Shown here: piece by piece, positions 16,943 through 24,589 of the stretch
How the letters are laid out: every line of letters starts with the position of its first letter
Numbering within the stretch: the stretch's first letter is position 1
Source: Ignavibacteriaceae bacterium
GTDB taxonomy: Bacteria; Bacteroidota; Ignavibacteria; Ignavibacteriales; Ignavibacteriaceae
NCBI GenBank assembly: GCA_014860115.1
Contig: JACZKK010000135.1
Coordinates: forward strand, 1 to 43,847
Length of the DNA: 43,847 bases
Direction of reading: 5' to 3'
Notes under the pieces: model-generated
Seen by the model: only the letters and a program-made list of their open reading frames with translations
Databases searched by the model: none
What the model was told of the DNA's origin: nothing
Position numbers and translations under genes: made by a program

Positions 16943-18391
16943 GTGAATTACAGAATTGTCCTTAACATAATCGGTTTTCTATTAATTCTTAATGGATTAT
17001 TCATTCTTACCGGAATTGGATTTTCACTTTATTATCAGTCGGATGATATTTTAGCATTGTTGATATCAGGAACCGGGACATCAATGATCGGATTGATTAT
17101 CTGGCTGGCAACCCGCAAAACAGAAATAACTGAATTAGGAAAACGTGAAGGTTATTTGATTGTAACACTCGGCTGGTTTGTAATGGCAATATTTGGAGCT
17201 TTACCCTTCTTACTTCACGGATCAATTTCAAATTACAGCGATGCTTTTTTCGAAACGATGTCGGGTTTCACAACAACAGGTGCAACCATACTTGATGATA
17301 TCGAGGTGTTACCACCAGGTTTACTATTTTGGCGAAGTCTTACTCAATGGCTCGGCGGAATGGGAATCATTGTTCTTTCTCTTGCAATTCTTCCTTTGCT
17401 TGGTATCGGAGGTATGCAGCTTTTCACTGCTGAAGTTCCCGGCGTTACCAAAGACAAAATTCATCCAAGAGTAAAAGAAACAGCAAAACGGCTTTGGGGA
17501 ATTTACGTTATTCTTACCGCAGCAGAAACATTACTCCTGATGGTTGGTGGTCTTAACTTCTTTGATGCAATCAATCACTCGTTTACTACGATGGCAACCG
17601 GAGGTTTCTCAACAAAGAATGCAAGTATTGCTTACTACACTTCACCTTATGTGCAGTATATATTTATACTTTTTATGTTTTTTGCCGGAATGAATTTTAC
17701 TTTACATTACCTCAGCTTTCATGGCAAGTTCAGTTACTTCAAACAAAATACTGAGTTCAAATACTATCTTGGTTTTACTATCGCCGCAACATTATTCGTA
17801 GTAATAATCCATCTTCCTCATGTAGATTTTCATTATGAAGAAGCAATCAGGCAATCTCTTTTCCATGTAGTGTCACTTACAACAACAACAGGCTATGTAA
17901 CATCCGATTTTGAAAACTGGGCTCCGTATTCAAGGATGATATTTTTCGTTCTGCTTTTTATCGGTGGTTGCGCAGGATCAACAGGAGGTGGAATTAAATT
18001 TGTTCGACATATTGTTCTGTTTAAAAACAGCTGGGCGGAATTAAAAAGACTTATTCACCCGCGTGCAATCATTCCCGTAAAATTTAATGGAAAGACTGTA
18101 AGCTCGGAGGTTATCTCAAATGTTCAGGCTTTCTTTATATTTTATATTCTGGTGTTTGTACTCGGCTCAATAATTATTTCTTTACTCGGTGTTGAATTTG
18201 TAACCGCAATAGGTGCAACTGCTACTTGTGTCGGCAACATCGGTCCCGGCATTGGAACTGTTGGACCGGTTAGCAACTTCGCTCACCTTCCTGAAATTGT
18301 AAAATGGATACTAAGTCTGTTTATGGTAGTAGGAAGGCTTGAACTGTTCACGGTTCTGATTCTCCTCTCTCCTGCATTCTGGAAGAAGTGA
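16943..18391 (+). CDS. trkH: Potassium channel subunit TrkH, copy 2
   Basis: A tandem paralogue of the preceding gene, also 482 residues. It shares long blocks such as KREGYLIVTLGWF, WRS(M/L)T(H/Q)W(I/L)GGMGIIVLS and DK(L/I)HPRVKETAKRLW. Filter segments are GFTTTGAT, MATGGFST, TTTGYVT and GNIGPGIG, so the third and fourth differ from copy 1 (SSTGFAT, ANIGPGLD), while filter glycines are kept. It starts with GTG: the overlapping ATG at 16941 is followed directly by TGA, and an in-frame TAG lies at 16931. It probably uses the same TrkA and ends at the hairpin 18398-18430. Confidence 0.95.
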   Translation: MNYRIVLNIIGFLLILNGLFILTGIGFSLYYQSDDILALLISGTGTSMIGLIIWLATRKTEITELGKREGYLIVTLGWFVMAIFGALPFLLHGSISNYSDAFFETMSGFTTTGATILDDIEVLPPGLLFWRSLTQWLGGMGIIVLSLAILPLLGIGGMQLFTAEVPGVTKDKIHPRVKETAKRLWGIYVILTAAETLLLMVGGLNFFDAINHSFTTMATGGFSTKNASIAYYTSPYVQYIFILFMFFAGMNFTLHYLSFHGKFSYFKQNTEFKYYLGFTIAATLFVVIIHLPHVDFHYEEAIRQSLFHVVSLTTTTGYVTSDFENWAPYSRMIFFVLLFIGGCAGSTGGGIKFVRHIVLFKNSWAELKRLIHPRAIIPVKFNGKTVSSEVISNVQAFFIFYILVFVLGSIIISLLGVEFVTAIGATATCVGNIGPGIGTVGPVSNFAHLPEIVKWILSLFMVVGRLELFTVLILLSPAFWKK

Positions 18392-18397
18392 GTTTCC

Positions 18398-18436
18398 ACC
18401 GATAATTTCCCTCCGAAGGATAGTATCGGTTTGGTG
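18398..18436 (+). terminator. Intrinsic terminator after the second trkH
   Basis: ACCGATA (18398-18404) pairs with TATCGGT (18424-18430), with a small inner TCC/GGA pairing and a short T/G-rich tail after it. It lies 6 bp past the trkH stop and ends the trkA-trkH-trkH unit. Confidence 0.7.
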
Positions 18437-18494
18437 TTCTAATTATTTCATTTGTTAATTGGATGAATTAGTGTGTAAGTTAGTTCTGAAAATT

Positions 18495-18902
18495 ATGTTA
18501 AAATCTTTATTCAATATTTACTTATATCATACTAAGTTGTCAGCAACAAAATCACTGCGGTCAATTTTTTTAGTTTTCTGGTTATTAAATTTCTTAACCA
18601 GTTCATTCATCTATTCAAAAACAGATATCCTGACGGAAACCGGTAAAATACCAGTACACACTCTTATAGATTCTGATTTAACTTCTCCCGGAAAACTTTT
18701 TTTCATACAAAATGAAACTTTAAGAATAACGGAAAGCCTGAAGGTTCAACCTCTTTTCAGTCTGAATCTTGCAGTTCTATCAAAAACAGATTTGCATCAT
18801 AAGAGCCCTGCTGAAATTTCAACAGCGAATAACAGGAATTTTTTATTCTTTGTTTTTATTGAAACCACAAATCCCCGCAGCCCACCACACTCCTTTATCT
18901 GA
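18495..18902 (+). CDS. Uncertain small exported protein
   Basis: An open frame of 135 residues from ATG 18495 (147 from an upstream TTG at 18459). Near the N-terminus is a basic stretch followed by a hydrophobic segment (SIFLVFWLLNFLTSSFIYSK), which could be a signal peptide or membrane anchor. The rest has no motif I recognise and ends in a proline/serine-rich tail. No convincing ribosome site is visible. An AT-rich hairpin (TTTTCAAA at 18930-18937 with TTTGAAAA at 18944-18951, then a T-rich run) follows and could be its terminator, which slightly favours a real transcript. It may also be a chance frame. Confidence 0.42.
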   Translation: MLKSLFNIYLYHTKLSATKSLRSIFLVFWLLNFLTSSFIYSKTDILTETGKIPVHTLIDSDLTSPGKLFFIQNETLRITESLKVQPLFSLNLAVLSKTDLHHKSPAEISTANNRNFLFFVFIETTNPRSPPHSFI

Positions 18903-18929
18903 TCGTTCTTTATAAACAATAAACAATTA

Positions 18930-18966
18930 TTTTCAAACTAAAATTTGAAAAGCTTTAATAATTTTT
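18930..18966 (+). terminator. AT-rich terminator-like hairpin
   Basis: TTTTCAAA (18930-18937) pairs over 8 bp with TTTGAAAA (18944-18951) around a 6-nt loop; T-rich sequence follows. The stem has only one G-C pair, so strength is doubtful. Alternatively it is an operator for the small protein starting at 18984. Confidence 0.35.
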
Positions 18967-18983
18967 TAGATAAAGGAAAAAAT

Positions 18984-19091
18984 ATGTCAACTTCTCAAAA
19001 TGAAAAGAAGAATTCATTCCTGAAGGATGTGTTATTCGGAATATTAATACTTGTGCTGCCGCTTGTAATACTTTATTTCTTACTTGCATAG
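18984..19091 (+). CDS. 35-residue single-pass membrane protein
   Basis: A short frame from ATG 18984 to TAG 19089-19091. A Shine-Dalgarno-like AAAGGAAAA lies about 6 nt upstream. The protein starts with a polar, lysine-containing head (MSTSQNEKKNSFLKD) followed by one hydrophobic segment of about 20 residues (VLFGILILVLPLVILYFLLA) reaching the C-terminus: a tail-anchored or N-in small membrane protein. Such small proteins often bind larger transporters; here it lies between the Trk potassium genes and ppk1, but no partner can be deduced. A hairpin (TTTCTTAC 19076-19083 with GTAAGAAA 19091-19098) spans the stop codon. Confidence 0.6.
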   Translation: MSTSQNEKKNSFLKDVLFGILILVLPLVILYFLLA

Positions 19092-19221
19092 TAAGAAATT
19101 TGTAATAAACCTTTTCACATTTTACAAGCAAGAGGTAAACCCACCATATAAAAATGAAATAATTAAGAAAATTTCAAACTAATTACCCTTTTAATCCACG
19201 GCATATAGATTGTATTTATAT

Positions 19222-19229
19222 TATATTTG
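19222..19229 (+). promoter_or_regulatory. Candidate -7 box for ppk1
   Basis: TATATTTG matches the Bacteroidota -7 consensus TAnnTTTG. It lies 25 nt before the preferred ppk1 ATG at 19255, which would give a leader of about 20 nt. A good -33 TTTG box at the expected distance is missing, so confidence is moderate. Confidence 0.45.
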
Positions 19230-19254
19230 TGCCCGATTAGAAAGAACAATTACA

Positions 19255-21378
19255 ATGACTGGCAAGGAAATACTAAAGAAATACAAAGAGCCGAAGAACT
19301 TTTTTAACAGGGACTTAAGCTGGGTAGAATTCAACCGAAGAGTGATGGAAGAAGCGCTTAATCCTGAACTTCCACTTCTTGAAAAAGTGAAATTCATTTC
19401 AATCTTCCATTCAAACCTGGACGAGTTTTATATGATTCGTGTCTCGGGTTTAAAAGAACAGATAGCTGCGAACATTCTCGAGCCAACAATTGATGGCCTA
19501 ACTCCTTTAGAACAAGTTCAGAAAATTGACAAAGCTTTACGTCCTATGCTTGAGCAATTAAACAAGTACTGGAGTTATGAAATTGTACCTGCATTAAAAG
19601 AGAGTAAAATTTTCGTTCAAAAAATCGTGGATTTTTCAGAAGAGGAACAAATCAAACTCCGGGAATATTTTAAGAAAGAAATTTACCCGATTCTGACTCC
19701 GCTTGCTTTCGATCCGGGAAGACCTTTTCCATACATCTCCAATCTGAGCCTGAATCTTGCAGTACTCATTCGAAATCCGAAAGGTGATACTCATTTTGCA
19801 AGAGTAAAAGTACCGAACACACTTCCAAGATTGCTGCCTGTTGATGATATAATTAATCCGAACCGAAAGCCAAATAATAATGGCGGATTCGAAGCAAAGT
19901 TTGTCTGGTTTGGTGATCTGATAAGAGCTAATCTGGATCTGCTTTTCCCCGGTGTTGAAGTAGTCGAAGCTCATAAATTTCGTGTAACTCGTGATACAGA
20001 CATTGAGCTACAGGAGGATGAAGCAGATGATTTGCTTCGGGTAATTGAAGAGAACATTCGCCAACGAAGATTTGGTCAGGTAGTCCGGATGGAAGTAGAA
20101 AGTAGCATGCCCGAATATATGCTCGACACCTTGATGGAGAATTTAAGAATTAAACGTGAAGATGTCCATATTTCTGATGGACCTATTGGTCTTAGCGATG
20201 TAATGGTTCTTTACAAGCTCCCATTGCATCAGCTAAAAGATAAACCATTCTATCCGGTTGTACCAAAAGTTTTTGAAACTGAAGAAGACATTTTTACAAC
20301 CATTAAACAGAAAGATATTCTACTTCACCATCCTTATCATTCCTTTACTCCTGTAATTGAATTTATCAGGCAGGCTGCTAGAGATCCCGAAGTGCTTGCA
20401 ATCAAACAGACACTTTACAGAGTAGGCTCGGATTCACCAATAGTTAAAGCTCTTATTGAAGCGGTCATAAGAGGAAAGCAGGTTGCTGTATTAGTTGAAC
20501 TTAAAGCACGATTTGATGAAGAGAATAATATTTTCTGGGCGCGCGAACTCGAAAAAGCAGGTGCTCACGTTGTTTATGGTTTGGTTGGATTAAAGACTCA
20601 TGCAAAGATGACTCTTGTTGTTAGAAAAGAATTTGATGGTGTAAAAAGATATGTGCACCTTGCAACTGGTAACTACAATGCAATAACTGCTAAAATTTAT
20701 ACTGACCTTGGTCTCTTCACCTGCGATGAAGCTATCTGCTCGGATGTTTCTGATGTCTTCAATTATTTAACAGGTTATTCAAAACAAAAAGAATACAGAA
20801 AACTTTTCGTTTCACCTGTAAATATGCGGGAGAAGATGCTTGAGAAAGTTTTTCGTGAGATTGAGAACGCAAAGGCAGGTAAAGACGGAAAATTAATCTG
20901 GAAGATGAATTCGCTCGTTGATCCCCAAACTATCAGCGCTTTGTATGAGGCTTCTAACGCAGGAGTAAAAATCGATTTGATCGTACGCGGCATCTGCTGC
21001 CTTGTTCCCGGTGTTGAAGGATTAAGTGAAAACATAAAAGTAAGAAGCATCGTTGGAAGATTCCTCGAGCACAGCAGAGTATTTTATTTCTTTAATGATG
21101 GAAAAGAAGAAATGTATATGGGCAGTGCCGATATGATGCAGCGAAATCTTGACGGAAGAGTTGAAACTTTATTCCCAATTGAGAATGAAAAAATCAGAAA
21201 TGATGTGATGAAGACATTAATGAAAGCTGCTCTTAAGGATAATCAGAAAGCGCGCACACTTTTACCAGATATGAATTACAAAATGGTTGTTCCACTGAAT
21301 GGAGCTAAACCTTTGAACAGCCAGGAATGGCTTATGAAACAGGTTGATAAAAATTCAGGACAAACGGTAAAATCATAA
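19255..21378 (+). CDS. ppk1: Polyphosphate kinase 1
   Basis: Reversibly polymerises the gamma-phosphate of ATP into polyphosphate. From ATG 19255 the protein has 707 residues; a TTG at 19210 would add 15, but that stretch overlaps the likely promoter. The N-terminal domain opens FFNRDLSWVEFNRRVMEEA and contains SIFHSNLDEFYMIRVSGL. The catalytic phospholipase-D-like domains carry LKTHAKMTLV (the autophosphorylated histidine of the HxK motif), ATGNYNAITAKIYTDLGLFT, GICCLVPG and IVGRFLEHSRVFYF. Length is normal for PPK1. It is followed about 100 bp later by mrp on the same strand. Confidence 0.97.
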   Translation: MTGKEILKKYKEPKNFFNRDLSWVEFNRRVMEEALNPELPLLEKVKFISIFHSNLDEFYMIRVSGLKEQIAANILEPTIDGLTPLEQVQKIDKALRPMLEQLNKYWSYEIVPALKESKIFVQKIVDFSEEEQIKLREYFKKEIYPILTPLAFDPGRPFPYISNLSLNLAVLIRNPKGDTHFARVKVPNTLPRLLPVDDIINPNRKPNNNGGFEAKFVWFGDLIRANLDLLFPGVEVVEAHKFRVTRDTDIELQEDEADDLLRVIEENIRQRRFGQVVRMEVESSMPEYMLDTLMENLRIKREDVHISDGPIGLSDVMVLYKLPLHQLKDKPFYPVVPKVFETEEDIFTTIKQKDILLHHPYHSFTPVIEFIRQAARDPEVLAIKQTLYRVGSDSPIVKALIEAVIRGKQVAVLVELKARFDEENNIFWARELEKAGAHVVYGLVGLKTHAKMTLVVRKEFDGVKRYVHLATGNYNAITAKIYTDLGLFTCDEAICSDVSDVFNYLTGYSKQKEYRKLFVSPVNMREKMLEKVFREIENAKAGKDGKLIWKMNSLVDPQTISALYEASNAGVKIDLIVRGICCLVPGVEGLSENIKVRSIVGRFLEHSRVFYFFNDGKEEMYMGSADMMQRNLDGRVETLFPIENEKIRNDVMKTLMKAALKDNQKARTLLPDMNYKMVVPLNGAKPLNSQEWLMKQVDKNSGQTVKS

Positions 21379-21474
21379 AAAAGAGACTCACAAAGGAACT
21401 TCCTCTCTTCCACTAATTGTTTATCTTTTAAGTAATTCTTTTTAATAATCCATAAATTAAATTCATATAAAGCT

Positions 21475-22584
21475 ATGCCTGAAATAACTAAAAGCGGTAT
21501 TCTTAATGCTATAAAAAAGATTGATGATAAAAATTTCAACAAGAACTCACTAACGCTCAATTCAATAAAAAAAATAGAGCGTGAAGGGAATTCACTTACA
21601 GTTGATATCTCAATCCCCGCTCTAAACAAAGAAACAAATTTTGACTATAACATAATCGCTGACGTCATAAAGAAAGAATTTCCTGAGCTTGACGATATTC
21701 ATCTGAATGTGCAGCAAAGAGTATCGACAATTTCAACACATAAAGATCCGAAGAAAGAAGCAATACTTCCGGGAGTAAAAAACACTATTGCAGTTGCCAG
21801 TGGAAAAGGCGGAGTTGGTAAAAGCACAGTTGCCGTAAACCTTGCAGTTGCTCTCGCTAAAGATGGTGCTAAAGTCGGATTGATTGATGCAGATATTTAT
21901 GGCCCGAGTATTCCCTTAATGCTTGGCATTAAAGATAAACCTAATGTTGTACAAGATGATGGTAAAGTTAGATTAATTCCTCTTGATGCTTTCGGCTTGA
22001 AGATGATTTCAATCGGATTATTAGTTGATGACAACGCTCCGATTATCTGGCGCGGTCCAATGGCAAGTGGAGCTATAAAACAATTTATGACTGACGTTGC
22101 GTGGGGAGAACTTGATTATCTCGTGTTCGATATGCCCCCAGGAACAGGAGATATCCAGTTAACTCTCGTGCAAACTATTCCTCTTACGGGAGCTGTTATT
22201 GTTACAACGCCGCAGGAAGTTTCACTCATTGATGCAAGAAAAGCTTTAAAGATGTTTGAGCGAGTGAATGTTCCTGTACTTGGTTTGATAGAAAATATGA
22301 GTTACTTTATTGCCCCGGATACTAAAAACCGGTACGACATCTTTGGAACAGGCGGCGGTGAAAGGGTTTCGAAGGAGTTAAACGTTCCTTTTCTCGGAGG
22401 CATTCCAATAAATCCTCAGATAAGGGAAGGCGGAGACAAAGGAATACCGATTGTATTTGATATTCCTGATTCAAATGAATCTGATATTATTATGGATATT
22501 TCACGAAACCTGAATGAACGGGTGAACATCAGGAATCTAAATGCACCGGGGAAAGTTGAAATACTTCTTGGCGATGATGATTAG
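21475..22584 (+). CDS. mrp: Mrp/ApbC family iron-sulfur carrier ATPase
   Basis: P-loop ATPase of the Mrp/NBP35 family, which delivers Fe-S clusters to apo-proteins. The 369-residue protein has an N-terminal MIP18 (DUF59) domain (about 1-85) and then ASGKGGVGKSTVAVNLAVALA (deviant Walker A, from about 109), DADIYGPSIPLML, IIWRGPMASGAIKQFMTDVAWG and DMPPGTGDIQLTL. The CxxC that binds the cluster in E. coli ApbC (in the ENMS...IFGTGG loop) is absent: the loop reads ENMSYFIAPDTKNRYDIFGTGG (about residues 272-293). Other Bacteroidota Mrp proteins, as I recall, also lack it. The next gene is a Nfu Fe-S scaffold domain, in line with this role. Confidence 0.94.
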   Translation: MPEITKSGILNAIKKIDDKNFNKNSLTLNSIKKIEREGNSLTVDISIPALNKETNFDYNIIADVIKKEFPELDDIHLNVQQRVSTISTHKDPKKEAILPGVKNTIAVASGKGGVGKSTVAVNLAVALAKDGAKVGLIDADIYGPSIPLMLGIKDKPNVVQDDGKVRLIPLDAFGLKMISIGLLVDDNAPIIWRGPMASGAIKQFMTDVAWGELDYLVFDMPPGTGDIQLTLVQTIPLTGAVIVTTPQEVSLIDARKALKMFERVNVPVLGLIENMSYFIAPDTKNRYDIFGTGGGERVSKELNVPFLGGIPINPQIREGGDKGIPIVFDIPDSNESDIIMDISRNLNERVNIRNLNAPGKVEILLGDDD

Positions 22585-22595
22585 TTTTTAATGCC

Positions 22596-22626
22596 GAACC
22601 TGCCTGACAGCAAAGCAGGCAAGTTC
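22596..22626. repeat. GC-rich palindrome after mrp
   Basis: GAACCTGCCTG (22596-22606) pairs with AGGCAAGTTC-side sequence ending at 22626 with a single mismatch, making a stem of about 11 bp that is GC-richer than its surroundings. No T-run follows, so it looks more like a REP-type palindrome than a standard terminator, though it may also stop or stabilise the mrp transcript. Confidence 0.6.
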
Positions 22627-22687
22627 ACGGATAAAACAATAACTAATTCATATTTTTCACAAAATGAATTTTTCTTTACGAAACAGA

Positions 22688-22827
22688 ACTCTTCCTAATC
22701 CTTCTCTTAAAAAGAGAAGGACTCGTTCGCAGTAATGACTTTTCATTAAATATCCTGTCAGAAATAAAAAATGCAAGGACTTTCCGTTAATAAGTTCCTC
22801 TCTAAAAAGAGAGGGATTAGGGTGAGT
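22688..22827. repeat. MITE-like element with inverted ends between mrp and the Nfu gene
   Basis: The 337-bp gap 22585-22921 holds a 140-bp unit with imperfect 21-bp inverted ends: ACTCTTCCTAATCCTTCTCTT (22688-22708) and the near-reverse-complement 22807-22827. Each end also folds on itself (CCTTCTCTTAAAAAGAGAAGG; CCTCTCTAAAAAGAGAGG). It resembles short palindromic intergenic repeats. A 70-codon frame across it on the minus strand is repeat-derived and not called as a gene. Confidence 0.65.
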
Positions 22828-22921
22828 TAATATTGAAGAGATACGTTTGTAATACATTAATATTCTCATATTTCATTTCAAAATTTTCATTAGATTTACA
22901 TACCTGAATTACTCAAAGTCG

Positions 22922-23146
22922 ATGAAAGAAGAAATCCTAAAAGCACTTGAATCAATCAGACCTTTCCTGCAAGCAGATAACGGAGACGTTCAGCTTGTTG
23001 AAGTAACTGAAGAAGGAATCGTTAAAGTAAAGCTGACCGGCGATTGCGAAAACTGCCCGATGTCAACTTTAACCTTACGCGCAGGAATTGAAAGAGCCTT
23101 GATGAATCAGGTGCCGGGAATCAGAAGAATTGAAGCTGTAAATTAA
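22922..23146 (+). CDS. NifU-like C-terminal (Nfu) domain protein
   Basis: A stand-alone Nfu domain of 74 residues that would assemble or carry a 4Fe-4S cluster at a dimer interface. It shows IRPFLQADNGDVQLVEV and the cluster-binding CxxC in GDCENCPMSTLTLRAGIERAL, followed by VPGIRRIEAVN; this is the full length of the single-domain type. It lies 337 bp after mrp with a repeat between them, and 12 bp before the transporter gene. Placement after mrp fits Fe-S maturation. Confidence 0.95.
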   Translation: MKEEILKALESIRPFLQADNGDVQLVEVTEEGIVKVKLTGDCENCPMSTLTLRAGIERALMNQVPGIRRIEAVN

Positions 23147-23158
23147 TTAGTTTTGCAT

Positions 23159-24211
23159 ATGGCAGATTCTCCTTACAACAACATTTCAAAACTTTTCTTG
23201 TGGATTGCAGCCACGATAATTTTTCTATACCTGGTTTACTTACTCACCGAAATTATTATAATCGTCGCTTTGTCTATTCTGCTTGCCTTTATTTTTGCAC
23301 CTTTTGTTTCATTGCTTGAAGGGAGGGGTTTTAACCGGCTAACATCCACACTTATTATTTTTGGAATATTTGGATTCATTATATACTTCAGCTTATCCAT
23401 AATTATTCCCAAATTTGTGTTTCAGATGGATCAAATAATAAGTGCACTTGAAGGATTTTCTTTCGCGGAGGAAGTAAAGGCTCTGGAAGTTACTTTATTA
23501 CACTATGTTCCCTTTCTAAAAGCCGGAGATCTCACTCACAGGATTGAATCAATTATTAATTCTCAAGTACTAAACATTTTTGATAGTGTATCTACTTTAC
23601 TTTCAAGCATAGTGTCAGTAATTGCTGTGCTGGTAATTGTTCCATTCATCACTTTCTTTCTGCTTAAAGATAATAGAAGAATTTTACAGGGACTTCTTCA
23701 CACAATCCCCAATAAATATTTTGAAATGTCTTACTACGTTCTGAAAAAAGTCACCCTGCGACTTGGCCTATTTGTGAGAGCATGGATATTCGATGCAACT
23801 TTTGTTGGAGTGATGATTGGTTTTGGTTTTTATTTTATTGGAGTTCCCAACGCTCTGCCTCTTGGAGTGATTGCCGGACTTGGACATCTCATCCCTTACT
23901 TCGGCCCGGTAATCGGAGGTATTCCTGCAATAATTGTTTCGATAGTTCAGTACGGCGATCTGTCTCAAGTTCCACTTATACTTCTCATTGTTTTAATTAC
24001 TTATACTGTTGATAACGGTTTTGTACAGCCGTATATATTCGGAAAGAGTGTAGATATGCATCCAATTGTAATAATTCTTCTAATCATTAGTGGTGGAATA
24101 TTATTTGGATTATTCGGGATGCTGCTTGCCGTGCCCGTAGCCACAGTAATTAAAACCTTCACAAAAGAAATTTACTTCGCAAAGAAGAATTATAAAATTG
24201 CGAGAGTATGA
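23159..24211 (+). CDS. AI-2E family transporter (UPF0118/PerM type)
   Basis: An integral membrane protein of the AI-2E/PerM family, whose members have been linked to export of small molecules, signals or sodium/protons; the substrate cannot be told. From ATG 23159 it has 350 residues (a TTG at 23153 would add two). Hydrophobic helices lie at about 12-60, 65-90 and 150-175 and a cluster at about 205-345. The conserved C-terminal signature LGVIAGLGHLIPYFGPVIGGIPAIIVS and the KSVDMHPIVIILLIISGG block are present. It follows the Nfu gene by 12 bp, probably read-through, and converges with the minus-strand region that starts at 24253. Confidence 0.92.
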   Translation: MADSPYNNISKLFLWIAATIIFLYLVYLLTEIIIIVALSILLAFIFAPFVSLLEGRGFNRLTSTLIIFGIFGFIIYFSLSIIIPKFVFQMDQIISALEGFSFAEEVKALEVTLLHYVPFLKAGDLTHRIESIINSQVLNIFDSVSTLLSSIVSVIAVLVIVPFITFFLLKDNRRILQGLLHTIPNKYFEMSYYVLKKVTLRLGLFVRAWIFDATFVGVMIGFGFYFIGVPNALPLGVIAGLGHLIPYFGPVIGGIPAIIVSIVQYGDLSQVPLILLIVLITYTVDNGFVQPYIFGKSVDMHPIVIILLIISGGILFGLFGMLLAVPVATVIKTFTKEIYFAKKNYKIARV

Positions 24212-24252
24212 AAATAAAAGATTGCAATTAAGGTTATGTTTTTCATTACGTA

Positions 24253-24534
24253 TTACCTTTCAATTCTAATCTTCTTCGTTTTCTCATAACTTCCCGCCTG
24301 CATTTTGTAGTAATAGTAACCCATCTGTAATTCTTTCCCATCTATTTCTACTTGATAGGTACCAGCTTCTTTAGTCTCATCTACCAACGTTTTAATTTTG
24401 TTTTTTTTCGAATCAAAGAGTTCCAACTTTACTTTAACATTTTCCGGCAGACAATATTTTATCGTTGTCTTCTCTTTGAAAGGATCAGGATAATTCTGAC
24501 TTAAGAAATATTCATCCGGAACAAAGTCTTTCAT
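24253..24534 (-). pseudogene. Orphan T9SS sorting domain, probable gene remnant
   Basis: A 93-residue frame from ATG 24534 consists almost only of a type A T9SS sorting domain: YFLSQNYPDPFKEKTTIKYC at the start, then KVKLELFDSKKNKIKTLVDETKEAGTYQVEIDG, YYYYKMQAGSYEKTKKIRIER at the end. There is no signal peptide and no cargo domain, so it cannot be exported as it stands. The longer frame starting at 24630 only reads through the repeat at 24556-24580. The sequence differs clearly from the neighbouring T9SS tails (YPDPFKEK versus YPNPFNPT), so it is not a recent copy of them. Probably the 3' end of a decayed gene. Confidence 0.6.
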
Positions 24535-24555
24535 AATGACTACCATATGATTAAA

Positions 24556-24580
24556 AGAGAAGGGACATATCCCGTCTCTA
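24556..24580. repeat. REP-like palindrome
   Basis: AGAGAAGGGA-cata-TCCCGTCTCT forms an imperfect hairpin (one internal mismatch), followed by ACAAATA. The GTAGAGACGGG...CCCGTCTCTAC type is a widespread bacterial dispersed repeat. It lies just past the stop of the propeller gene and could also act as its terminator. Confidence 0.6.
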
Positions 24581-24589
24581 CAAATAAGT

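Noticed and set aside
19210-19254. TTG start for ppk1
   Set aside because: It would place the likely -7 promoter box inside the coding region and adds residues not typical for PPK1.
21379-21420. AAGAGA...TCTCTT pairing as a terminator after ppk1
   Set aside because: Six-bp stem with a 17-nt loop and no T-run; too weak to call.
22657-22869. Minus-strand open frame of 70 codons between mrp and the Nfu gene
   Set aside because: It lies across the inverted-repeat element and its sequence is repeat translation; no ribosome site.
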